Source: DATAVK01 sp036267755 (GTDB taxonomy: Bacteria; Actinomycetota; Actinomycetes; JAFAQI01). From it: a stretch of DNA of 6,791 nucleotides. The notes below the pieces were generated by a model, which did not search any database, was not told the DNA's origin, and saw nothing but the letters and a program-made list of their open reading frames with translations. The DNA lies in NCBI GenBank assembly GCA_036267755.1, contig DATAVK010000043.1:1-6791 (forward strand), given 5' to 3'. Positions 1-4,981 of this stretch are shown here, in pieces; the stretch's first letter is position 1; each line of letters opens with the position of its first letter. Both the position numbers and the translations under genes were made by a program.

Positions 1-984
1 AAGAACTGGGACTACCGGTACATGTGGGTCCGGGACTCCTCGTTCACCGTGGACGCGCTGATGGAGCTCGGGCTGCACGAGGAAGTCCAGTCCGCGGTGT
101 CGTTCCTGCTCAGCGCGTTACGCCGCACCGCCCCCGCCCTGCACGTGTTCTACACCCTGTCCGGTGACGTGCCCGGCGGCCAGTCGGAGCTGGACGCTCC
201 CGGCTACCGGGACAGCCGCCCGGTCCGGGCCGGGAACGGCGCCGCGACCCAAACCCAGCTCGGCACGTTCGGCGACCTGTTCGACACGATGTGGCACTAC
301 GTCCGTAACGGGCACCGGCTCGACCCGCCGACCGGGCGGCTGCTCGCCGAGCTCGCCGACCGCTGCTGCGACATCTGGCGACGCCCGGACGCCGGGATCT
401 GGGAGCTCCACCAGAACAGGCAGTACACGTTCTCGAAGATGGGCTGCTGGGTCGCGCTCGACCGAGCGACGAAGCTCGCCGCTGCCGGCGCGGTCGAGAC
501 CGGCCACGCGCAGCGGTGGCGCACCGAAGCCGACCACATCCGGTCCTGGGTGAACGCCCACTGCTGGTCGACCGAGAAGAACTCCTACACGTTCTACGCG
601 GGCAGCGACAACCTGGACGCGGCGACCCTGCTCGCGGGGCGGACCGGGTTCGACCGTAGCGACCGGCTCGCCGGGACCGTCGCCGCGGTCCGCCGGGAGC
701 TGGCCGACGGTCCGCTCGTCTACCGCTACACCGGGATGAGCACCGAGGAGGGCGCGTTCCTCGCCTGCTCGTTCTGGCTGGTGAGCGCGCTCGTCCACCT
801 CGGCCGCCTCGACGAGGCAGCCGTGATGATGGACGACGCGACCGATCTCGCCAACGACGTCGGGCTGCTCTCCGAACAGATGGACCCGGCCACCGGTGGC
901 ATGCTCGGGAACCACCCACAGGGGCTCAGTCACCTCGCCCTCATCAACGCCGCCACGACCTACACGGCAGCTGCCCGGCGCTGA
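1..984 (+). CDS. GH15 family glycoside hydrolase (glucoamylase/trehalase type), C-terminal part
   Basis: This is the C-terminal ~327 residues of a GH15 inverting alpha-glycosidase; the frame is open from base 1, so the start lies outside the window. Bacterial full-length members are around 600 residues, so about half is missing. The first codons give the family motif NWDYRYMWVRD. GIWE (Glu codon 403-405) matches the catalytic acid region, followed by the typical SKMGCWVALDRA. LLSEQMDP (Glu codon 874-876) matches the catalytic base region (SEQYD in fungal glucoamylase). EEGAFLACSFWLV is also a GH15 signature. All visible key residues are present, so the enzyme is probably active. Substrate cannot be read from sequence: trehalose (as for the mycobacterial GH15 trehalase) or alpha-glucans are the main options. 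There is no signal peptide information because the N-terminus is missing. The next gene lies about 87 bases downstream and is functionally unrelated. Confidence 0.93.
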   Translation, partial: KNWDYRYMWVRDSSFTVDALMELGLHEEVQSAVSFLLSALRRTAPALHVFYTLSGDVPGGQSELDAPGYRDSRPVRAGNGAATQTQLGTFGDLFDTMWHYVRNGHRLDPPTGRLLAELADRCCDIWRRPDAGIWELHQNRQYTFSKMGCWVALDRATKLAAAGAVETGHAQRWRTEADHIRSWVNAHCWSTEKNSYTFYAGSDNLDAATLLAGRTGFDRSDRLAGTVAAVRRELADGPLVYRYTGMSTEEGAFLACSFWLVSALVHLGRLDEAAVMMDDATDLANDVGLLSEQMDPATGGMLGNHPQGLSHLALINAATTYTAAARR

Positions 985-993
985 CCGTGAGAG

Positions 994-1010
994 TGGGGTC
1001 TGTCGCCCCA
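994..1010 (+). terminator. Weak stem-loop after the GH15 gene
   Basis: A 5-bp stem (TGGGG at 994-998, CCCCA at 1006-1010) with a 7-base loop starts 10 bases after the GH15 stop. There is no T-run. It could end transcription or simply be chance in GC-rich DNA. Confidence 0.2.
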
Positions 1011-1071
1011 AGTCGGCCTGCCGGATCGGAATGTTCTCAAGGTGAAAGCATCGGGCCCCGATAGAGTTCCG

Positions 1072-1593
1072 GTGATCAAGAAACTCCACCACGATCGTCG
1101 GGACGACGGGTTCAGCCTGGTCGAGCTGCTCGTCGTCATCATCATCATCGGGATCCTGGCCGCCATCGCGGTGCCGGTATTCCTCCGGCAGCGTCACAAA
1201 TCCGAGGACGCCGCCGCGAAGAGTGATCTGGTGAACATCGCGCTGCAGGTCGAGACGTACTCCGGTGATGTCAACGGCGGGTTCACGTCGGTAAGCCCTG
1301 CAGCGCTCGCAGCGGACGGCCTCACCGTCACCGTGAGCCCGCACACCGCGGTGTACCTGATCCAGCACACCGACAAGGGCTTCTGCCTCGCCGACTTCAA
1401 CAGCAACGGGTCACCGCTGCCATCGAGCCAGTCGAGCTTCCAGGGACTCGCGGGGAACGTCATCTACTGGTACGACAGTCAGGCGGGCGGCCTGCAGCCA
1501 ACATCGACGACGGTCACGAACTACAGCGGCTGCCCGGCCACGACCGGCCTGGCGAGTGATGCGGGGTCGTCGAAGTGGCAGTCAGGCTCCTGA
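1072..1593 (+). CDS. Type IV pilin-like protein with prepilin N-terminal cleavage/methylation motif
   Basis: This is a predicted class-III-signal protein of 173 residues from GTG 1072, exported and assembled or anchored through its N-terminal helix. From that start, a basic 13-residue leader (MIKKLHHDRRDDG) ends in the glycine before the prepilin peptidase site, followed by FSLVELLVV and a long hydrophobic helix. The Glu at +5 needed for pilin assembly is present. An in-frame GTG at 1042 would give a 23-residue leader; I prefer 1072 because MIKKL-type short leaders are usual, but neither start has a strong SD. After the helix comes a charged stretch (RQRHKSEDAAAKSDL) typical of pilin alpha-1, then a Ser/Thr/Gly-rich globular region with two cysteines (codons 1384-1386 and 1531-1533) that could form the C-terminal disulfide loop. 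No prepilin peptidase, ATPase or other pilus gene is in the window, so the assembly machine must be encoded elsewhere. Major pilin, minor pilin and pseudopilin cannot be separated. Confidence 0.88.
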   Translation: MIKKLHHDRRDDGFSLVELLVVIIIIGILAAIAVPVFLRQRHKSEDAAAKSDLVNIALQVETYSGDVNGGFTSVSPAALAADGLTVTVSPHTAVYLIQHTDKGFCLADFNSNGSPLPSSQSSFQGLAGNVIYWYDSQAGGLQPTSTTVTNYSGCPATTGLASDAGSSKWQSGS

Positions 1594-1614
1594 AATCCGG
1601 TCCCGATACGTTGC

Positions 1615-2046
1615 TCAGTCCTGGTTGAGTCCGGGGTCACGGTTCGGGTCGTGATCGTCGACGAGCCCGCGTAGCAGCGGCGCGAGGGTCCGCAGCTCGC
1701 TGACGTGAAGCTCGGTCAGCAGCCGGATCCGCTTCTCGCCTGATCGGGTCAGCTTCAGCCGGACAAGCCGGCCGTCGTCGGCGTCCGGGCGGCGTTCGAG
1801 GAACCCGAACGACTCGACCCGGCCGACGAGCTCGACGACGCTGTGATGCCGAACAAGCAGGTAGTCGGCGACGTCGCTGATCGTCGGGCCACGCGGGTCG
1901 TCGTGACCTTTGACCGTGAGCAGCAGCTGATGCTGGGTGTGGGTGAGCCCGACCGTGGCCGCCTGCGCCTCGCTCCACCGGTTGAACCGGCGCAGCTCGG
2001 TGCGGAACCGCAGCAGCGCCGCGAAGTCCGGTTCGGGCCTCGCCAC
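1615..2046 (-). CDS. MarR family transcriptional regulator
   Basis: A 143-residue winged-helix repressor-type regulator, the usual MarR length. The first helix is FAALLRFRTELRRFNRWSEA; TISDVADYLLVRHHSVVELV forms the helix-turn-helix (recognition helix about residues 66-79); the wing follows with the D-D-G-R then L-T pattern at 89-100, and a C-terminal dimer helix ends the protein. The GTG start at 2046 is chosen because AAGGGGG lies 6 bases upstream on the coding strand and because relatives I recall begin just before this FAALLRFRT helix. Oddly, the same frame is open upstream with no stop to 2460 and beyond, so this may instead be the C-terminal domain of a 281-residue protein (see next entry). 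It ends 21 bases from the convergent pilin gene. The ligand and target genes cannot be told from sequence. Confidence 0.85.
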   Translation of the reverse strand: MARPEPDFAALLRFRTELRRFNRWSEAQAATVGLTHTQHQLLLTVKGHDDPRGPTISDVADYLLVRHHSVVELVGRVESFGFLERRPDADDGRLVRLKLTRSGEKRIRLLTELHVSELRTLAPLLRGLVDDHDPNRDPGLNQD

Positions 2047-2460
2047 CTGTCGCCCCCTTCGCCGCATCCCCGACCCGCAGCGTTCCACCCGGACGGGCAG
2101 CCGCCCATGCAGGTCGCGGATAGCACGCAAGCCTAGGTGGGCTGGCGGGCCGGGCGTGGGACTAGCGGCGTCCGGGTCTCGCCGGGCATTGTCGAGCTCG
2201 ACGGTGACCCGGACCAGTTCGCCAGGCGGCAGAGTGGCGTAGCGGTTCGACACGACCTTCGGCCGGCGGTCACCGAACACCGAGGAACGAGCCTTCATGA
2301 CGCTCGCGAGACTGTCACGCCGGTTCACCTCGACGACCAGGTACGACGCGGCGTCGATCCGCTGCCACATGCCGTGGACGAAGTCGCGGAGCCGCCGAAA
2401 GCAGGCCAACGCCTGCGTCTGCGCGTCGACACCCTCACCGTCGAAGCGGGCGACGGTCAT
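2047..2460 (-). CDS. Unknown coding stretch, in frame with and running into the MarR gene
   Basis: The minus-strand frame from ATG 2460 (138 codons before the MarR GTG) looks genuinely coding. GGGAG sits 5 bases before the ATG, and about 87% of third positions are G/C over the first ~94 codons by hand count. The predicted protein starts MTVARFDGEG, then has a helix with FRRLRDFVHGMWQRI, a strand SYLVVEVN, a helix around DSLASVMKARSSVF, and strands ending in LVRVTVELDNARR; this looks like a small alpha/beta domain. I do not recognise the family. The following ~44 codons (PDAASPTPGPPAH onward) are Pro/Gly/Arg-rich with looser third positions (about 76% G/C) and read like a linker or former intergenic DNA. 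No stop separates it from MarR. It is either a MarR fusion with a new N-terminal domain, or a separate gene that lost its stop or carries a one-base indel; stops exist in both other frames at 2162-2164 and 2133-2135. Confidence 0.55.
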
Positions 2461-2465
2461 CGCAT

Positions 2466-2470
2466 CTCCC
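2466..2470 (-). promoter_or_regulatory. Ribosome binding site deciding the 2460 start
   Basis: On the minus strand GGGAG is followed by 5 bases and ATG 2460. This supports translation beginning at 2460 and not at the further upstream in-frame ATG at 2580, whose extra 40 residues (Pro/Gly/Ser/Thr-rich) look non-coding. Confidence 0.5.
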
Positions 2471-2490
2471 GGGCACTCGGGGTCGCGTGA

Positions 2491-2504
2491 GCCCGCCGGC
2501 GGGC
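2491..2504. repeat. Perfect 14-bp GC palindrome in the divergent promoter region
   Basis: GCCCGCCGGCGGGC is its own reverse complement and lies 31-44 bases upstream of the 2460 start, between the two divergent units. All-GC palindromes of this size arise by chance in DNA this GC-rich, so an operator role is only a possibility. Confidence 0.3.
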
Positions 2505-2600
2505 CGGTGCTCGCCGTTGGGTGCGGTGGTTCAAGGGAGGTCCTTCCGGTAGTCCGCGCCGACCCGTTCCGCGGTTTCACAGCCAGCTTTCAGAAATCGC

Positions 2601-2621
2601 GTGCATACTGCATGCATGCAC
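2601..2621. promoter_or_regulatory. Candidate operator: 21-bp imperfect inverted repeat with TGCAT repeats
   Basis: Half-sites GTGCAT (2601-2606) and ATGCAC (2616-2621) are exact reverse complements separated by 9 bases. TGCAT occurs three times (2602, 2609, 2613). The element sits in a noticeably AT-richer pocket between the divergent MarR-containing units and covers the ATG at 2616. Size and symmetry suit a MarR dimer site, but which regulator binds, if any, is inference. CATACT at 2604-2609 could also be a -10 element for a leaderless transcript starting near the ATG. Confidence 0.35.
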
Positions 2622-2936
2622 ATAGCAACCATACCTCGACAGCAGCCGGGTGACGTCACCGGTCCGAGCGACCCGGGACTGCTGCCGCGCTGCGGTCATC
2701 GGCACTCGAGCCTGCTCGAGCTCGGCGAGCATCTGAACGCCGCCTACGCCGACCTGGGTCCGGCCTGCGTCGCCCGGGAACTGGCTCGGGCGGACGCGGC
2801 CGCCGACTGGATGCACCTGGTCGAGGGGCGGCTGACCGTCGTCGAGCTGGTCGCGCGGGCGCAGCTGGAGATGCTCGCCGGTCGCCGGCCGGACATCGCC
2901 CGGCTCGACCCAGAGCTGCACCCGAGGCAGCGGTGA
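2616..2936 (+). CDS. Small helical hypothetical protein
   Basis: A 106-residue protein of unknown function from ATG 2616; GTG 2601 in the same frame would add five residues. Neither start has a visible SD, so leaderless translation or a later non-ATG start is possible. Codon third positions become strongly G/C from about 2700, which marks the real coding core. The core is mostly helical and charged: SLLELGEHLNAAYADL, then VARELARADAAADWM, then LTVVELVARAQLEMLAG. This spacing loosely resembles the small actinobacterial three-helix-bundle dimerisation proteins (roughly 60-100 residues, ending in a helix like FVPVLVERRAR), but I could not confirm it. There is no signal peptide or membrane segment. 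It is the first gene of the plus-strand unit, 164 bases before a MarR gene, and may be co-transcribed with it. Confidence 0.6.
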   Translation: MHIATIPRQQPGDVTGPSDPGLLPRCGHRHSSLLELGEHLNAAYADLGPACVARELARADAAADWMHLVEGRLTVVELVARAQLEMLAGRRPDIARLDPELHPRQR

Positions 2937-3023
2937 GCCCGGCCGACGCGACCTGGACCGCGACCGACCCGGTGGGTGGCGGCGTTGTGCCCCCAGGGTC
3001 GGCGGAACCCACCCGCGCGGCCC

Positions 3024-3029
3024 TACGAT
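3024..3029 (+). promoter_or_regulatory. Possible -10 element upstream of the second MarR gene
   Basis: TACGAT matches the TAnnnT -10 pattern and lies 72 bases before GTG 3101, inside the 164-base gap after the small helical gene. No convincing -35 hexamer is at the usual 16-18 base spacing (GGAACC at 3004-3009 is 14 bases away), so this is a weak call. I see no other clear signal in 2937-3100. Confidence 0.2.
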
Positions 3030-3100
3030 CACCTCGGTTACGGCACCGGCCCGGCGGTAGGGTCGCTTGGGGTGCGGCCGACCCGGGAAGGGCACCAGAA

Positions 3101-3595
3101 GTGGCAAGGACGAAGCGCAGCATCCCGGAGGCGGCACCGACCCAGGATGAGCTGACCGACTCGGTGATCGGCGCCAGCCGCGCGCTGGTCGCGATCGCGG
3201 TCCGGTCGCTGGCGGCCGGCGGTGACATCACACTCGTGCAGTACCGGGCGTTGGTGGTCCTCACCTACGTCGGTGAGCAGCGCATCGCCGAGCTCGCCGA
3301 GGAACTCGCCGTGAACTCCTCCACGGTGACCCGCCTCACCGACCGGCTCGCCCGCAAAGGGCTCGTCGAACGGTTCACCAGCCCGGACGACCGCCGGGCG
3401 ACGTGCGTGGCGATCACCGACGCCGGCCGTGACGTCGTCGCGGCCGTGACCGCACGTCGTCGCGCCGAAGTGTCCCGGATCCTGCGGAAGCTTCCGGTCG
3501 CGGACCGCCGCGCAGTCGTCGAGTCCCTCGACGCGTTCACCGTCGCTGCCGGGGAGGCGCCGGAGCAGTCCTGGACGCTCGGCTGGACCAGCTGA
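3101..3595 (+). CDS. MarR family transcriptional regulator
   Basis: A 164-residue MarR regulator. GTG 3101 is preferred because GGGAAGGG (3085-3092) lies 8 bases upstream; the frame is open to 2933 but the extra ~56 residues are Pro/Arg/Gly-rich and overlap the preceding gene's stop, so they are probably not translated. Domain order: N-terminal dimer helix (DELTDSVIGASRALVAIAV), ITLVQYRALVVL, then the helix-turn-helix RIAELAEELAVNSSTVTRLTD (about 61-85), the classic wing with PDDRRA (95-100) and AITDAGR, and C-terminal helices. These residues are canonical, so DNA binding should be intact. The UspA-like gene follows after 17 bases, so the two are almost surely co-transcribed and this regulator is the likely local controller. 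Its effector is unknown; MarR proteins often respond to phenolic ligands or oxidants. One cysteine (residue 102) lies at the wing. Confidence 0.93.
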   Translation: MARTKRSIPEAAPTQDELTDSVIGASRALVAIAVRSLAAGGDITLVQYRALVVLTYVGEQRIAELAEELAVNSSTVTRLTDRLARKGLVERFTSPDDRRATCVAITDAGRDVVAAVTARRRAEVSRILRKLPVADRRAVVESLDAFTVAAGEAPEQSWTLGWTS

Positions 3596-3612
3596 GAACC
3601 GGGAGCGCGGAC

Positions 3613-4086
3613 GTGGCGGACGAGCAGCGTGCGACGAGCCCGCAGACCGGGTTCGAGATCGGCTGCGACGGGCCGTCAGTCGTCCTTGCCGGTGTCGACG
3701 GCAGCCCGACGTCGATGCGCGCCGCCTCCTACGCCGCCGGGCTCGCCCGCCGGCAGGGCTCCCATCTGGTCCTCGCCTACGTCGCAAGGCCGCCGTTGTA
3801 CCCGCCGCTCGAACCGTACGGGGCGGCCGCCGTCGTCGCGACCGTCCGGGACGAGGCGCGCGAGCTGTGGCGGACGTTGGCCCGAGAGACCGCGCTCAGC
3901 GACGTCCGCGCCGACTTCCTCGTTGCCCTTGGCGACCCGTACCGTGAGCTGAACCGGCTCGCTGAGGACTTCCGGGCTGATCTGCTCGTCGTCGGCGCGT
4001 CCGAGTGTCTGCGGCGTCGGCTCCGTGGGTCGCTCGCGACGCGGCTCGTCGGAGCGCGTCGCCGGCCGGTCGTCGTCGTCCCATGA
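3613..4086 (+). CDS. Universal stress protein (UspA family)
   Basis: A 157-residue single-domain cytoplasmic Usp fold, starting at GTG 3613 with GGGAG 7 bases upstream. After a ~20-residue leader the first strand carries VVLAGVDGSP, with the conserved Asp (residue 29) of the ATP-binding site. Next come the helix SMRAASYAAGLARRQG, strand HLVLAYV, strand FLVALGDP, and the final DLLVVGAS...GSLATRLV...RRPVVVVP. The usual ATP loop G-2x-G-9x-G(S/T) is altered: Gly128 is followed by A-S-E, not x-x-G, and then only seven residues to GS (139-140). Related actinobacterial proteins that I recall also have GASE here, so this may be a subfamily trait; nucleotide binding is uncertain. It is the last gene of the MarR unit and ends in front of a strong hairpin. 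Role: stress or starvation response by family; the precise function is not known. Confidence 0.92.
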   Translation: MADEQRATSPQTGFEIGCDGPSVVLAGVDGSPTSMRAASYAAGLARRQGSHLVLAYVARPPLYPPLEPYGAAAVVATVRDEARELWRTLARETALSDVRADFLVALGDPYRELNRLAEDFRADLLVVGASECLRRRLRGSLATRLVGARRRPVVVVP

Positions 4087-4121
4087 CTCGGCTGCAACCG
4101 CGGCGTCCGGGCACCACATCC

Positions 4122-4139
4122 TGGCTAGCCCGCTAGCCA
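4122..4139. repeat. 18-bp palindrome (8-bp arms, 2-bp centre)
   Basis: TGGCTAGC (4122-4129) and GCTAGCCA (4132-4139) are exact reverse complements around CC. It is 36 bases after the UspA stop and just before the larger hairpin. It could be a protein site or a small accessory hairpin of the terminator region. Confidence 0.4.
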
Positions 4140-4146
4140 CACGATC

Positions 4147-4193
4147 GTCCGCCTGCCGCGCCAAGAACCCCCCTCTCAGTGCGGCAGGCGGAC
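4147..4193. terminator. Strong hairpin, likely bidirectional terminator between convergent units
   Basis: GTCCGCCTGCCGC (4147-4159) and GCGGCAGGCGGAC (4181-4193) form a perfect 13-bp GC-rich stem with a 21-base loop that contains a run of Cs. It lies between the stop of the plus-strand UspA gene and the stop of the minus-strand FHA-like gene, which is the expected place for a shared terminator. There is no T-run on either side, which is common for high-GC actinobacterial terminators. Confidence 0.7.
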
Positions 4194-4241
4194 ACCGACT
4201 CCGGTGCCACCCACCGCAGAGCCGCCCGCGGCGCGAACGGG

Positions 4242-4622
4242 TCATGTTGGAGAGGTGTTGGCGTCCTCGTCGCGCTGGAAGATGAACGTGACGGGCCCGA
4301 TCTCGATCCGGTCGCCGTGGCGCAGCGGCCACCACAACACCCGCGCCCCGTCGACGCGGCTGGCGCCGCCGTTGACATCGGTGAACACCCAGTCGCCGGT
4401 GTCGGCGGACCACAGGATCTCCGCCGCCTCCGGCGGGGCGTCCGGCACTCGGATCGTCTGGGTGTCGGCTCCGCCGAGTGTCACGACGTCACCGTCGAGG
4501 AGGAACACCTCCTCGACACCGGCGGCCGAAGGGCTGCCCGCATCGGCGCGTCCGCCGGCCGCGACGACCAGCCGCGGCCGACCATCCCGCGGAGAGACGT
4601 TCGAGCCGGGCGCCGGAGCCAT
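4242..4622 (-). CDS. FHA-like domain protein with degenerate phosphopeptide site
   Basis: A 126-residue protein from ATG 4622, chosen because GGAG lies 6 bases upstream; GTG 4625 directly before it is the alternative. Residues ~1-38 are a Pro/Gly/Ala-rich leader without signal peptide. Residues ~40-117 have the strand pattern and spacing of a forkhead-associated domain: VVTLGG, TIRVPD, AEILWSADTGDWVFTDVNGGASRVDG, then PLRHGDRIEIGPVTFIF. The late landmarks NG (84-85), VDG (90-92), GD (103-104) and IG (108-109) are good. The residues that bind phosphothreonine are not: the Arg after the first Gly is Gly, and the Ser-Arg-x-His segment reads PPEAAEI. It therefore probably does not bind pThr in the standard way and may act as a structural or protein-protein module. 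It is last in the minus-strand unit, 93 bases after the small membrane protein gene. Confidence 0.78.
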   Translation of the reverse strand: MAPAPGSNVSPRDGRPRLVVAAGGRADAGSPSAAGVEEVFLLDGDVVTLGGADTQTIRVPDAPPEAAEILWSADTGDWVFTDVNGGASRVDGARVLWWPLRHGDRIEIGPVTFIFQRDEDANTSPT

Positions 4623-4715
4623 CACCGACTCCGGGGTGGCGAGATGTCCGCCCGGCCGCCATCGAGGGTGTCGCCACCATCGTGGATGCGGCGCCAGGCT
4701 CGTCGATCGATGCAG

Positions 4716-4964
4716 TCAGTCATCGGAGCGCTGCGGTGAGCTGGGCGGCGCGTACTCGCTGGTCGCGTCCATGATCCCGACGTAGGAGGCGGCGGCGATG
4801 CCGGCGAGGAACAGGCCGACGCCGGTCCAGAACATCGGCCACATCCACTCGATGAGCGCGATCCCGCCGACGACGGTCCCCGCCATGATGACGGCGACGC
4901 ACACCCAGATCGCGGGTGTCGTGTTGTGCTCCGACTGGCTGATCGGCCCCGGGTTGGTGGGCAC
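4716..4964 (-). CDS. Small two-helix membrane protein, HGxxPxxW type
   Basis: An 82-residue predicted inner-membrane protein of unknown function. The start GTG 4964 has an almost perfect SD (AAGGAGG) 6 bases upstream. After a hydrophilic N-terminus, EHNTTPAIW (12-20) matches the HGxxPAAW motif of a widespread small actinobacterial membrane protein family, except that Asn follows the His where Gly is usual. Membrane segment 1 is about 19-38 (WVCVAVIMAGTVVGGIAL) and segment 2 about 44-64 (MFWTGVGLFLAGIAAASYVG), the FWxGxGLxxxG part again matching the family. A polar Ser/Pro tail follows. It begins 17 bases after the CLC stop, so the two are clearly in one transcript. It may accompany the transporter, but the family also occurs in other contexts, so this is not proof of a partnership. 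Confidence 0.85.
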   Translation of the reverse strand: MPTNPGPISQSEHNTTPAIWVCVAVIMAGTVVGGIALIEWMWPMFWTGVGLFLAGIAAASYVGIMDATSEYAPPSSPQRSDD

Positions 4965-4970
4965 CTCAGA

Positions 4971-4977
4971 CCTCCTT
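4971..4977 (-). promoter_or_regulatory. Strong ribosome binding site between the CLC and small membrane protein genes
   Basis: On the minus strand AAGGAGG is followed by 6 bases and GTG 4964. It lies wholly in the 17-base gap after the CLC stop, which supports independent and efficient initiation on a shared mRNA. Confidence 0.75.
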
Positions 4978-4981
4978 CGAG

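Noticed and set aside
118..1368. 416-residue open frame on the minus strand opposite the GH15 gene
   Set aside because: It is the mirror of a high-GC gene: rich in Arg/Gly/Asp/Val without domain pattern, and it spans both the GH15 gene and half of the pilin gene, which have clear family motifs on the plus strand.
2157..2172. GGGACT...GTCC resembling a dormancy (DosR-type) regulator box
   Set aside because: The half-site spacing is 16 bases in place of 14 and the second half is incomplete; it also lies inside the MarR extension and not in front of the UspA gene.
2137..2490. 117-residue plus-strand open frame opposite the MarR extension
   Set aside because: The minus frame here has better third-position G/C bias, an SD and a plausible secondary-structure pattern; the plus frame lacks an SD and a recognisable pattern.
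2534..2540. AGGGAGG on the plus strand as a ribosome binding site
   Set aside because: No ATG or GTG lies at a usable distance downstream, so it does not mark a gene start.
2933..3100. N-terminal extension of the second MarR protein to 2933
   Set aside because: It overlaps the previous stop, is Pro/Arg/Gly-rich without structure, and a good SD precedes GTG 3101, where a normal-length MarR begins.
2577..3264. Overlapping minus-strand open frames opposite the small helical and second MarR genes
   Set aside because: They are Arg/Pro/Ser-rich shadows with no motif, while the plus strand has canonical MarR sequence and a helical small protein.
4179..4785. Two long plus-strand open frames opposite the FHA-like gene
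   Set aside because: Arg/Ser/Pro-rich shadow translations running through the hairpin; the minus strand has the FHA landmarks and an SD.
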